64,000 bases of DNA, taken from the NCBI RefSeq assembly GCF_001280125.1, contig NZ_LGEG01000277.1:1-64000 (forward strand). The letters run 5' to 3'. Shown one piece after another: positions 1 through 8,044 of the stretch. The notes beneath the pieces were generated by a model, which was not told where the DNA came from, did not search any database, and worked only from the letters and a program-made list of their open reading frames with translations. Made by a program: the position numbers and the translations under genes. Position 1 is the first letter of the stretch. The number at the start of each line of letters is the position of its first letter. This stretch comes from Streptomyces sp. NRRL F-6492 (GTDB lineage Bacteria > Actinomycetota > Actinomycetes > Streptomycetales > Streptomycetaceae).

Positions 1-641
1 CACCTCACTGACGATGTCCTGCGGTACCCGGACCCAGTACGTGCGTCCGGGCGATCCTGATGGCGCTGCGCTCCTCCGTCCTCTCCTCGGTGATCAACTG
101 CTCACCACTGGGGTACTGCTCACTGACGTCACTGCTGCGTACCGCGTACGCGAGTACCGCATCTGCCATGACCGCGGTCTCGCGCCGGTGGCCCCTGATC
201 ACCGCGGGCCACCCGGTCCGGCCGTCAGCCCCGTCGCCGTCCTGCGACAACCCTGGCTTCGGAACTCCACCGCCGTACCGTCCTGCGACTGCGTGTACCG
301 CTGATACCGCTTGCCGGCAGTTCGTCTCTGCCAGGCCCACTGTCTTCCTCGGCTACGAGAGAAAACATAACCACGTTCCCGTCAAATGTCTACTGTGGCC
401 GTGACAGATTTTCGCGAGTCCGGCAGTGAGGCAATCGGCGGCGACACCGTGCGGGGCCGGCCCTGACGGGAAGGCGCAGCCTGTCGTGGTGATGCGGGAC
501 AGCGGGCCGCCGGTCTGGCGCCGGCCAGGCGTCGGCCAGGCGTACATCGATCGGAGTAGTCGCGTACTCCGCTGGCGCAGGCTCGAATGACGCGTCGGGG
601 ACGATGTCCCCGGGGGGAGACCGGGCCTATCGTCCGGCCCT
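1..641. other. Gene-free left edge
   Basis: No convincing gene is seen in this stretch. Reading the minus strand near the edge gives a short run resembling a protein end (TYWVRVPQDIVSEV, about positions 3-45), but an upstream in-frame stop and the lack of a start codon or ribosome site prevent a call. It could be the tail of a broken gene or a chance frame. The promoter for the downstream DUF998/two-component operon should lie in the last 200 bases, but no clear -35/-10 pair is visible. Confidence 0.4.
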
Positions 642-1277
642 ATGACCAAGACGTTCTCTCTGGCGGGCTTCGCCGTCGCCGTCCTCGCCTTCGCGGTGTC
701 CGATGCGGTCAACGAGGGGTACGACCCGTTGACCGAGACGATCAGCAGGTACGTCAACCTGCCGCACGGCTGGCTGGTGACCGTCGGCCTGCTGGCGGTC
801 GCGGTCGGGTCGGCGGCCGTGGCCGTCCGGGTCACCGGCAGTGGATGGGGCGGGTGGCTGCTGCGCTGCTGGGCGGGATGCGTGCTGGTCGCCGCCGTCT
901 TTCCGGCGGACCCGCCGGGCGACTGGAGCCGCCCCTCGCTCTCCGACGGGGTGCACGGAGTCGCGGCCTGGGCGGGATTCCTCGCGCTGGCGATCGCGAT
1001 CGTCCGGCTGACCGTCGTATGGCGGCGCGAGCCGGCACGGGCCTCGAAGGCGCGTGGGCTGACCGCGCTCGCGTGGGCGTCGTCGGTGGCGTTCGTGTTG
1101 TTCGCCGTGGCGCTGGTGGACAAGGCGGCCCTCACCCACACGGCCCCGCTGGGCCTGGCCGAACGCATCGTCCTCGCCCTGAATCTGGCCTGGCTGGCCC
1201 TGGCCGCCACCTCGCCGGAGTCCCGGCCCTCGGCGTCGGACACGATGGGGCGCGTGACGTCAGGCATCGTCGAGTGA
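642..1277 (+). CDS. DUF998-family integral membrane protein
   Basis: A 211-residue protein with about six hydrophobic helices separated by short loops. It has the DUF998 layout: an N-terminal helix, the motif DPLTETISRYVN at about residues 29-40, a short acidic-proline loop (FPADPPGDW, about 87-95) before helix 4, and a C-terminal helix near ALNLAWLALA. The biochemical role of DUF998 proteins is not established. They are inner-membrane proteins often found beside regulatory genes. The stop codon overlaps the GTG start of the following histidine kinase (GTGA), so the two are translationally coupled. This suggests the membrane protein belongs to the two-component system, perhaps as an accessory sensor. 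The family call is firm; the function is unknown. Confidence 0.75.
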   Translation: MTKTFSLAGFAVAVLAFAVSDAVNEGYDPLTETISRYVNLPHGWLVTVGLLAVAVGSAAVAVRVTGSGWGGWLLRCWAGCVLVAAVFPADPPGDWSRPSLSDGVHGVAAWAGFLALAIAIVRLTVVWRREPARASKARGLTALAWASSVAFVLFAVALVDKAALTHTAPLGLAERIVLALNLAWLALAATSPESRPSASDTMGRVTSGIVE

Positions 1278-2377
1278 GCCCCCGTCCGCGGACCAGGCGG
1301 CACCCCCGGCTGGTGGACCCGGCCCTGGCGCTGTTGACCGCCGTGGGCGTCGGTGCGGGTCCCGCCGCGATGGGCGCACCGCCGTCGTGGCACGGCACGT
1401 TCGGCCTGGGCGTGATCCTGGGCGGCCTGCTGCTGGTCCGCAGGCGCCGCCCCGTGCTCGTGCTCGTCCTGTCCGCCGCCGCGCTCGTCGGCTACCAGAG
1501 TGCCGGCCTGTTCGAGGGCGGCGCCGTCTGGCCCCTGTCCGTCGCCCTGTTCACCGCCGCGCTCGGCCGCCCGGTCCGGGCCGCCGCCGTCGGCGCCCTC
1601 ACCCTGGCATGCGTCCTGGCCCCGCAAGGGCTGGACGCCTCCGAAGTCCTCGCCCGAGGGGGCGTCGAGCTGCTCTGGCTGGCCTTGGTGTCGGCTGCGG
1701 CGAGTTCCTGGCGCCAGTACGGCCGTTGGCGGGCCGAACACCAGGCCCGTCTCCTGCAACTGGAACAGACCCGGCTGGTCGAGCAGCGCCTGATCATCTC
1801 CCGGGAGGTTCACGACGTGGTCGCCCATACGCTGGCCGTCGTCGGTGTCCACTTGAACGTCGCCGTCGAGGCCCTGGAAGATTCGCCCGAGGAAGCGCGC
1901 GCCTCCCTGCGCACCGCGATCGCCGTGCGCAACCAGGCCATGACCGACCTGAAGACGTTCGTGGGCGGGCTCCGCGACGTGCCGCGACACGGCTTGGAGT
2001 CCGTCGCCGGCCTGGTCTCGCAGGCCGAGGCCGCCGGGTTGGAGGTGCGCTACGACTCGGAGGGCGACCCCGATGCCGTTCCGGCGGCCCAGGCGCTCAC
2101 CGCCTACCGGGTCGTCCAGGAGGCCGTGGTCAACACCCTGCGCCACTCCGACGCCGGGCGTCTCACCATCCGGGTGCGGGCCCGGCCGCGGACCCTGGCG
2201 GTGGAGGTCACCGACGACGGGCGCCCGGCGGCGGGTTTCACGGAGGGGCACGGTCTGACCGGGATGCGCGAGCGCGTCACGGCCCTCGGAGGAACACTGC
2301 GTGTCGACGCCGGCGGCGGCTTCGCGGTACGTGCCGTCCTGCCCCTGACGGACCGCGTGACAGGCTTGGCGCCATGA
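1274..2377 (+). CDS. NarL-type sensor histidine kinase
   Basis: A 367-residue kinase started at GTG 1274, which overlaps the preceding stop; the open frame extends further upstream but that part overlaps the DUF998 gene. Residues 15-145 hold four to five membrane helices with no extracytoplasmic sensor domain. A HisKA_3 dimerisation/phosphoacceptor helix follows, with the box REVHDVVAHT and the likely phosphorylated His at about residue 180. The C-terminal HATPase has an N-box-like region (QEAVVNTLRHS), a G1 box (VTDDGRPAAG) and a G2 box (GHGLTGMRERV). It should autophosphorylate and pass phosphate to the response regulator whose ATG overlaps its stop. The ligand is unknown; the short loops fit an intramembrane sensor of envelope stress. 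Confidence 0.88.
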   Translation: MSPRPRTRRHPRLVDPALALLTAVGVGAGPAAMGAPPSWHGTFGLGVILGGLLLVRRRRPVLVLVLSAAALVGYQSAGLFEGGAVWPLSVALFTAALGRPVRAAAVGALTLACVLAPQGLDASEVLARGGVELLWLALVSAAASSWRQYGRWRAEHQARLLQLEQTRLVEQRLIISREVHDVVAHTLAVVGVHLNVAVEALEDSPEEARASLRTAIAVRNQAMTDLKTFVGGLRDVPRHGLESVAGLVSQAEAAGLEVRYDSEGDPDAVPAAQALTAYRVVQEAVVNTLRHSDAGRLTIRVRARPRTLAVEVTDDGRPAAGFTEGHGLTGMRERVTALGGTLRVDAGGGFAVRAVLPLTDRVTGLAP

Positions 2378-3033
2378 CCATCAGTGTGCTGCTCGCCGAC
2401 GACCAGGCGCTCGTGCGGGCGGGGTTCCGCAGCCTGCTCGGCCGCGCCAAGGCCCTGACCGTCGTCGGCGAGGCCGCCTCTGGAGAGGAGGCGGTACGGC
2501 AGGCCGCCCTGCTGGGGCCGGACGTCGTGCTGATGGACATCAGAATGCCGGGCATGGACGGCATCGAGGCCACCCGCCGCATCCTGGCCGAGCTGCCGAC
2601 GACCAGGGTGATCATCCTGACCACGTTCGACACCGACGAGCACGTCTTCGAGGCGCTACGAGCAGGCGCGAGCGGCTTCCTCACCAAGGAGGTCGAACCG
2701 GCCGAACTGCGTCGGGCGGTCGAGGTCGTGGCGGCGGGCGACTCCCTGCTGTCCCCGGGCGTCACCCGCCGCGTCGTCGAACGCTTCGCCCACCGCCCCC
2801 GGCCCACCGCCGCCCTGCACGCACTGACGGCGCGTGAGAACGAGGTGGTCAGGCTGGTGGCGGAAGGACTGTCCAACGACGAGATCGCCGCCGCACTCGT
2901 GATCAGCCCGCTGACCGCGAAGACCCACATCTCCCGGGCCATCACCAAACTGGGCCTGCGCGACCGCGTGCAACTGGTCATCACCGCCTACGAGCACGGT
3001 CTCGTCAGGACCTCGCGCGCCGACGGTCCATGA
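2374..3033 (+). CDS. NarL/LuxR-family response regulator
   Basis: A 219-residue regulator starting at ATG 2374 inside the kinase stop (ATGA), so it is the third gene of a coupled operon. The receiver domain (about 3-120) has the acidic pair DD at 9-10, the phosphoacceptor Asp at about 55 in VLMDIRMPGMDG, and a conserved Thr and Lys further on (ILTTFD, LTKEV). The C-terminal LuxR helix-turn-helix (about 150-212) has the typical LTARENEVVRLVAEGLSNDEI opening (written here in part: LTARENEVVRLVAEGL) and a recognition helix near TAKTHISRAITKL. It likely controls its own operon or a nearby transporter. An inverted repeat just downstream is a good terminator. Confidence 0.9.
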   Translation: MTISVLLADDQALVRAGFRSLLGRAKALTVVGEAASGEEAVRQAALLGPDVVLMDIRMPGMDGIEATRRILAELPTTRVIILTTFDTDEHVFEALRAGASGFLTKEVEPAELRRAVEVVAAGDSLLSPGVTRRVVERFAHRPRPTAALHALTARENEVVRLVAEGLSNDEIAAALVISPLTAKTHISRAITKLGLRDRVQLVITAYEHGLVRTSRADGP

Positions 3034-3043
3034 GGGACGACGA

Positions 3044-3074
3044 CGAAGCCCCAGGCCACTGACCTGGGGCTTCG
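3044..3074. terminator. Hairpin beside degenerate tRNA-Gly end
   Basis: A 12-bp perfect stem (3044-3055 with 3063-3074) and 7-nt loop directly after the response regulator. Similar hairpins sit next to the tRNA-Gly 3' ends at 11654-11684 and 35205-35235, so this was probably the terminator of a tRNA-Gly gene on the minus strand. It now also ends the plus-strand operon. Confidence 0.7.
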
Positions 3075-3081
3075 TAAGAAG

Positions 3082-3262
3082 AGCGGATGACGGGAACCGA
3101 ACCCGCGCCACAAGCTCGGGAATCACCGCCGCCCGAGTCGGGTACCTAATGCCTGACCTGCGAAAACGGCCCCTGAAACGGCGCTTCTTGTTGGCTCGAC
3201 GATACCTGTGTTGACCGCTGTTGACCGCCCCGAAGGGCACGGCTGGGGCACGACCGCGCCAC
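3082..3262. repeat. Degenerate att site of a tRNA-Gly element
   Basis: Positions 3082-3122 match the 3' part of the tRNA-Gly at 35242-35282 in 37 of 41 bases; all four differences are T to C. The following 140 bases resemble 11732-11870: both contain a TGACCTGCGAAAACG block, a repeat of the form TGACCGCTGTTGACCG (TGGCCGCTGTTCACCG in the other copy), and GAAGGGCACGG-TGGGGCACG. Such repeats beside tRNA 3' ends are typical integrase arm-binding regions of pSAM2-like elements. I read this as the outer end of mobile block 1. There is no complete tRNA here. Confidence 0.7.
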
Positions 3263-3308
3263 AGAGGCAGGAGCGGCGAACGCACGGCCCCTGCCTCCAC
3301 GCCACTCG

Positions 3309-5588
3309 TCAGTCGCCTTGGGGCTTCCAGACAACGGCCTGCCGACTGGCAACACGTCCGCACACGACCGCCACGCCCAGGCCCGCCAGTGACACGGCTC
3401 CGAGCCCGACCAGCAGGAGTGAGGTCGACATCCAGCCGCCCTTGCCCAGGTTGATCAGCAGACCGCCCAGTGCCGCAGCGACCAGTACGCCGATCGCTCC
3501 TACGGCGCTGAGGGGGAGAGCCAGGTTCCACAGGGCGATACGGCGGTAGAACGCCTGATCGGTGCGGTACGTTGACAGCGGCCCCAGAGCCTTGGCCTGC
3601 TCAAGGAAGATGCCTGCCGCACCGAGCGCCCCCGCGGCGGCGAGTGCCACGAGACCGAGCAGGGCGATGTCGAGCATCCAGCGGATCTGAGCTGCCTGTG
3701 CGGCCGAGCCGAGGACCCAGCCCTGCCCCGGCAGCGCGGTCATGGGACCGACGAGGTGCGCATACGCGGCCTCCTCGATGCCGCTGATCCCGGTGTCTCC
3801 GTCCCGGTTGATGACGAGGAAGCCGTACATGACCTTGTCCCCGTTCTCCGGCGCGGCACACTGGCAGACGGAGGTGACCGGGGCGCTGGTCACGTCCTGT
3901 GCGCGGAAGACCTGCACGCCGGCTGCGCTGAGGCTGGAGAACACCTGCTCGGGCTTCTGGGGCGTGGCAGGACATTCACGCAGCTCACCGAGGTGCCCGA
4001 GAGCTTCGCAGGTACCGGTCAGCCTGATTTCCGGTTCGCCCTGGCTGGGCTGGAACTCCGGTGAGTACCTGAGGACCCGGTCCGGTCCGACCGCTTGGAT
4101 GAATGCCGGAGCAGTTACGGGGATGTTCCTGGAGCGCACCTGTACGAGCTCCGCTCCAGATGCCTGGTAGCGCTCCCGTGCGGCCTCCACCGGACCCGCG
4201 AACTGTGTGGTGAGGACCTGTCCGAGGGTGACGATGCCCAGACCGACGACCAGGGCCGCGCTGAGCCGCGCCAACGTGGCGGGGCGGGCCTGGAGCCAGC
4301 GTCCGGCGACGATGCGGACGGGATCGCCTGCCTTCTGGCCGCGCCCTGCCACGCGTCGGCCGATGAGGCGGGCCAGCTGACCTGCGGAATGCGGCAGGGC
4401 GGCCAAGGTGAGTACCGCACCGGCGACGAAGGCGATGCGTCCGCCGGCGCCGCGCTCCTGCGAACCCCAGGCTGTGACGAGGAAGCCCAGGAGGAAGATC
4501 CACAGAGGTCGGCGGGCCTTGCCCCGGCCGGCCCTGGCAGGGCGGGAGCCCTTACGTTCGGGTCGGCGGATGCTGGCCAGCACGGTGAAGAGGATCAGGG
4601 CCGCGAATACGGCGAGTACGACGAGGGGCAACTGCGGCAGAGCTGCCTGCAGATCGGCGGACCACACCTGGTAGCCCGTGAAGGGGAGGGTGGGCGAGGA
4701 GCTCCAGGCAACCGTGCCCAGGAGCAGTCCTGCCACGAGCACACCCAGGCCGATCGGTGCCCAGGCTTCACCCACGACGACCAGTGCACGTGTGGTCGTC
4801 GGCGCTCCGAGGGCGTCCAGGAGGGCCAGACGCCGGTCGCGCGTCTCCGCTCGGCTGCGAACGGCGACCATGACCAGCGCGGCGCAAGGCAGTGCCGCCA
4901 TGATCAGTACGAGCAGGTCCAGTTCGCCGAGCCCCCTGTCGAACTGGTGGGACGACACGAAGAACATGCGCCGGTCCGGGTTGCCGAATCCCCGGATACG
5001 GGAAGTGGGCTCGAAGACCTCGTCGAAGAAGTCAGTCCGGGCGGGATTCACGTAGGCGATGAGCTCGGAGGCGTCAGCGAGACCGCTGGGGGTGACCGTC
5101 CCCGCGAGCTTCCCGTACCGGCTGCCCATCTCCGGTGCCTCGTCGAGGAGTGCGGGCGACAGATACGCCTGTCCGGGCTTCGGCCAGGCACTCAGCCCGG
5201 GCGGCAGGGCCGCATCGGCCTGAAGCGGGCGCACGTAGATGACGGATACGGCGCGCTCGTTGACGGAGTCGGGACGCTCCCACCATCGCGCGATCGCGGT
5301 ATCCGCTGACCCCTCGGCCACGGGGACCGGGTTGCGTGCCGTCATGCGGGCGTCGCGTTCGGCGTACACGGAGTGGGCGGCTGCGAGTGCCCACAGAGTG
5401 ATCACAGCGAGGAACGCGGCACACATCAGCGAGGCGCGATGTACGCCTCCGCCTGTGCCGCGGCCACCACGCCGGCCCACGGTCAGGGCGAGCCCGGTAC
5501 GACCGCCCCACCTCCCGACCACGGGTGTGGCTCCTGTATTCCCGACGGAGCTGGGAAGTTCGGTCGTACGAGGTGTGCATTTCGTCAT
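3309..5588 (-). CDS. FtsX-like ABC transporter permease
   Basis: A 759-residue permease started at ATG 5588, which overlaps the stop of the ATPase gene (ATGA). Layout: a cytoplasmic N-terminus, a first helix at about residues 52-72 (FLAVITLWALAAAHSVYA), a roughly 140-residue extracytoplasmic domain, three helices (about 210-325), two further helices, a second extracytoplasmic domain with several Cys (TGTCEALGHLGELREC and CQCAAP), then a final bundle of helices. This is the duplicated FtsX/MacB-like arrangement of type VII ABC systems, which act as mechanotransducers or peptide exporters. The paired Cys in the second outer domain echo the Cys-rich secreted protein encoded in the same operon. 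Substrate unknown; export, sensing or immunity for that protein is an inference. Confidence 0.8.
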   Translation of the reverse strand: MTKCTPRTTELPSSVGNTGATPVVGRWGGRTGLALTVGRRGGRGTGGGVHRASLMCAAFLAVITLWALAAAHSVYAERDARMTARNPVPVAEGSADTAIARWWERPDSVNERAVSVIYVRPLQADAALPPGLSAWPKPGQAYLSPALLDEAPEMGSRYGKLAGTVTPSGLADASELIAYVNPARTDFFDEVFEPTSRIRGFGNPDRRMFFVSSHQFDRGLGELDLLVLIMAALPCAALVMVAVRSRAETRDRRLALLDALGAPTTTRALVVVGEAWAPIGLGVLVAGLLLGTVAWSSSPTLPFTGYQVWSADLQAALPQLPLVVLAVFAALILFTVLASIRRPERKGSRPARAGRGKARRPLWIFLLGFLVTAWGSQERGAGGRIAFVAGAVLTLAALPHSAGQLARLIGRRVAGRGQKAGDPVRIVAGRWLQARPATLARLSAALVVGLGIVTLGQVLTTQFAGPVEAARERYQASGAELVQVRSRNIPVTAPAFIQAVGPDRVLRYSPEFQPSQGEPEIRLTGTCEALGHLGELRECPATPQKPEQVFSSLSAAGVQVFRAQDVTSAPVTSVCQCAAPENGDKVMYGFLVINRDGDTGISGIEEAAYAHLVGPMTALPGQGWVLGSAAQAAQIRWMLDIALLGLVALAAAGALGAAGIFLEQAKALGPLSTYRTDQAFYRRIALWNLALPLSAVGAIGVLVAAALGGLLINLGKGGWMSTSLLLVGLGAVSLAGLGVAVVCGRVASRQAVVWKPQGD

Positions 5589-6277
5589 CGGCCGGCCACA
5601 CCGTCCTGGTGGAGCCTTCCCTCGCGCATGACCAGCACGCGGTCGGCACGCGCGGCGATCTCGGGGTTGTGGGTGACGACCACCAGCGAACAACTGCGCT
5701 GCTGGGGCAGGGCGAACAAGAGGTCGGCCACGGCGAGTGCCGCTTCGCCGTCCAACGCCCCCGTGGGTTCATCGGCGAGGACCAGCCGCGGGTTTCCGAT
5801 CAAGGCGCGGGCCACAGCGGTGCGCTGGCGTTCACCGCCGGAGATGACCCCGGTCTCCCCGGCGGCCACATGGCCTACGCCCAACTCGTCCAGAAGCGCC
5901 TGCGCCCTGGTGTAGGTCTCGCCTGCCGAGGCACCGGCCATGAGGGCTGGCAGTGCCACGTTCTCCAGGGGGCTGAGCTCGGGAAGGAGCTCCCCGAACT
6001 GGTAGACCATGCCGATGGAGCGAAGCCGGACCCCGGCTCGTTGGCCCGCTGACACACCGGTCAGTGCCTGGCCGTCGAGGGTGATGCTGCCGCCGGTGGG
6101 TTCGAGCAGGCCGGACAGGCAACTGAGCAGGGTGCTCTTTCCGCAGCCGCTTGGGCCGGTGATTGCCACGCTCTCGCCAGGGCCGACCGACAGGTCCACC
6201 CCTCTGAGGATGGTCCGCCCGGCGACGTCGTAGTGGAGGTCACGGACGTCCACGCCGGCGATGTTTGTCTTCTGCAT
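5585..6277 (-). CDS. ABC transporter ATP-binding protein (LolD/MacB type)
   Basis: A 230-residue ATPase with a good ribosome site (GGAG) before ATG 6277. It shows Walker A (GPSGCGKST, about 41-49), a Q-loop (VYQFGELLPELSPLENVALP), the signature ISGGERQRTAVARAL (about 146-160), Walker B (LVLADEPTGALD) and the switch His (VVTHNPE). The sequence after the Q-loop and the LADEPTGALD stretch are typical of the LolD/MacB/BceA subgroup, which pairs with FtsX-like permeases such as the overlapping downstream gene. It energises that permease from the cytoplasmic face. Confidence 0.93.
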   Translation of the reverse strand: MQKTNIAGVDVRDLHYDVAGRTILRGVDLSVGPGESVAITGPSGCGKSTLLSCLSGLLEPTGGSITLDGQALTGVSAGQRAGVRLRSIGMVYQFGELLPELSPLENVALPALMAGASAGETYTRAQALLDELGVGHVAAGETGVISGGERQRTAVARALIGNPRLVLADEPTGALDGEAALAVADLLFALPQQRSCSLVVVTHNPEIAARADRVLVMREGRLHQDGVAGR

Positions 6278-6314
6278 GTGGCGGCTCCGGCTCGTTATCG
6301 GGAAGTGAAGAAGC

Positions 6315-6357
6315 GGTGGAGGGTGCGGAATCGGCAGGCGACTCCGCACCCTCCACC
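6315..6357. terminator. 15-bp hairpin between secreted protein and ABC genes
   Basis: Arms 6315-6329 and 6343-6357 pair perfectly around a 13-nt loop. No U-run follows on the minus strand. It sits between the small secreted protein gene and the ATPase gene, so it could be a partial terminator that lowers exporter expression relative to the secreted product, or a stabiliser of the upstream message. Confidence 0.6.
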
Positions 6358-6364
6358 TCAACTT

Positions 6365-6703
6365 CTAGTAGCGGTACTCCCAGCTCGACCACGAGTTGGG
6401 CGCGAAGTCCCTGATCTGGTGAGCCTGGTGGCGGTACACCTTGTCGTTGCTGGAGCCGCTGGCCTCGCAGTTGTCCTTGCCGCTGTACTCCTGCACAGCA
6501 CCGTGACCACCGCTGTCGCGGTAGTAGTTGCTCTCGACCGAGTTGCCGTCGGCGTCGCCGTCACATATCTGCACGGCCTTCCAGGAGTTGATGGCCGACG
6601 AGCACGTGTTGTACGTGCACACCTTGGCCTCGGCCATCGGGGCGCCCATCAGCACCGCCGAGGTGGCAAACAGGCCCGCTACGATACCCGCACGCCTTCG
6701 CAT
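6365..6703 (-). CDS. Small secreted Cys-containing protein
   Basis: A 112-residue protein with a clear Sec signal peptide: basic MRRR, a hydrophobic core (AGIVAGLFATSAVLMGAP), and an AEA-type cleavage site at about residue 26. The mature part is about 86 residues, rich in Ser, Asn, Tyr and Trp, with four Cys (near residues 29, 34, 47 and 79) that could form two disulfides. An AAGGAG ribosome site precedes ATG 6703. I do not recognise the family. It sits upstream of, and in line with, an FtsX-type ABC transporter, which suggests either a secreted toxin or signal with its exporter/immunity system, or a ligand sensed by the transporter. Confidence 0.7.
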   Translation of the reverse strand: MRRRAGIVAGLFATSAVLMGAPMAEAKVCTYNTCSSAINSWKAVQICDGDADGNSVESNYYRDSGGHGAVQEYSGKDNCEASGSSNDKVYRHQAHQIRDFAPNSWSSWEYRY

Positions 6704-7398
6704 AGAGGTTCTCCTTCTTCGGGATGGACTGCGACAGGTCAGGTGGGCACGGCACTGCGAATGCTGTGCCCACCGTTGCGTTCAGGCGGCCCGCCCCACA
6801 CAGAGTGGTGACCCATGTGCAGGACGAGAAGCCCGAAGGAAGATCGCACGGCCGACCCAGCCGGGCAAGCGACTTGCACACTGGTGATCACCCATTCCGC
6901 TTTGCTTTCTTCATGTATGGGGGAAGTCGACCCGAGAGCGGCGCTGACCAGGTCGAATTCGCTCACGTCACCATGAAGGACGGTTCGCTGACCTCGCCCT
7001 GCAAGGGGTATAGGCAAAGGTAAAAATAGGGCAAATTAGACATTAGCTGTAAGACGCGATTTGGCTGAAAGCTACTTACGGGTTTGGTCGCCGTGGCATG
7101 AACCTCGCTGCTGCGGACATTGCGATGAGGGTCCTCCAGCCCACCACCTGGGCAAGGCCGCGCGGGTGAGCAGGCATGGAGTCTTCCCTTCGGTGAGGCC
7201 CAACTCGTGACGTCTCGCGACGGCTTTCTGCACAGGTGGACTGTCAGTGGTGACCGTTGTCGTTCTAGCCGGGACGGCAACAGCTGCTCGAACGGGCCGA
7301 ATTCGGCGTCGGGAGACAGCACCGCGCCAACGGGTTGCCGCTCCATCACGTAGTCCGAGGTCTCGCACCTCTTGAGAACTGAAAGTTCGTCAGGCGGG
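6704..7398. other. Gene-free stretch with AT-rich island
   Basis: About 700 bases between two minus-strand operons. It holds the promoter of the secreted-protein operon and the 3' end of the response-regulator operon. Bases 7010-7075 are strikingly AT-rich for this genome (TAGGCAAAGGTAAAAATAGG and following). A 128-codon minus-strand frame (6963-7349) lacks a ribosome site and a recognisable domain, so it is not called. The AT-rich patch may be a promoter region or a recombination scar. Confidence 0.4.
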
Positions 7399-8043
7399 CT
7401 AAGGCCGTTCCAGCAGACCCCCTTCCAGGGCCAGTACGACCGCGCGCGTGCGGTCGCTGACGTTCAGCTTGGCGAAGATCCGGAGCAGATGGGTCTTTAC
7501 CGTGGCCTCGGAGATGACCAGGCGCTTGCCGATCTCCGGATTGGACAGGCCGTCCGCGACGGCACTCAGCACGTCCACCTCGCGCGCGGTGAGCGTCACC
7601 GGCGAGGGCCGCCGCATCTTGGCCACCAGACGCTGCGCGACGCGCGGGGCCAGGACGGTCTCGCCCCGGGACGCCGAGTGAACGGCCTCGACGAGCTGCT
7701 CGCGGGTGGCGTCCTTGAGGAGGTAGCCGGTCGCGCCCGCCTCCACCGCATGCTCGATCTCGGTGTCGGTGTCGTAGGTGGTCAGGATCAGCACGCGAGT
7801 ACCCTGACGGCCCGCGACGATCTCGGCGGTGGCACCCACCCCGTCGAGCACCGGCATCCGCAGATCCAGCAGCGCCAGGTCGGGCCGCAGCCGGTCGACC
7901 AGCTCGACCGCCTCCCGGCCGTCGCTCGCTTCGCCGACGATCTCGATGGTGGGCTCGGAGGCCAGCAGCGCGACCAGGCCGGCGCGCATCACCGTGTGGT
8001 CGTCGGCCAGGATGATGCGGAGCGCGTCTGCCGATGTCGTCAT
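7399..8043 (-). CDS. NarL/LuxR-family response regulator
   Basis: A 214-residue regulator with a receiver domain (acidic pair near 14-15, phosphoacceptor Asp at about 60 in LALLDLRMPVLDG, Thr in ILTTYD, Lys in LLKDA) and a C-terminal LuxR HTH (LTAREVDVLSAVADGLSN, then SEATVKTHLLRIFAKL). Its start follows the kinase stop by one base, and it is the last gene of an MMPL-kinase-regulator operon. The likely role is control of the MMPL exporter in response to the kinase signal. Confidence 0.9.
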   Translation of the reverse strand: MTTSADALRIILADDHTVMRAGLVALLASEPTIEIVGEASDGREAVELVDRLRPDLALLDLRMPVLDGVGATAEIVAGRQGTRVLILTTYDTDTEIEHAVEAGATGYLLKDATREQLVEAVHSASRGETVLAPRVAQRLVAKMRRPSPVTLTAREVDVLSAVADGLSNPEIGKRLVISEATVKTHLLRIFAKLNVSDRTRAVVLALEGGLLERP

Positions 8044-8044
8044 G

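Noticed and set aside
353..2251. Very long open frame on the minus strand opposite the two-component genes
   Set aside because: It is low-complexity, rich in Arg, Gly and Pro, matches no family and is antisense to a clear kinase operon; it results from high third-position GC.
3082..3122. Second tRNA-Gly gene
   Set aside because: Only the 3' part is present; no D-arm or 5' acceptor strand follows. It is an att remnant.
6963..7349. A 128-codon minus-strand frame
   Set aside because: No ribosome site, no recognisable domain, and it spans an AT-rich non-coding patch.
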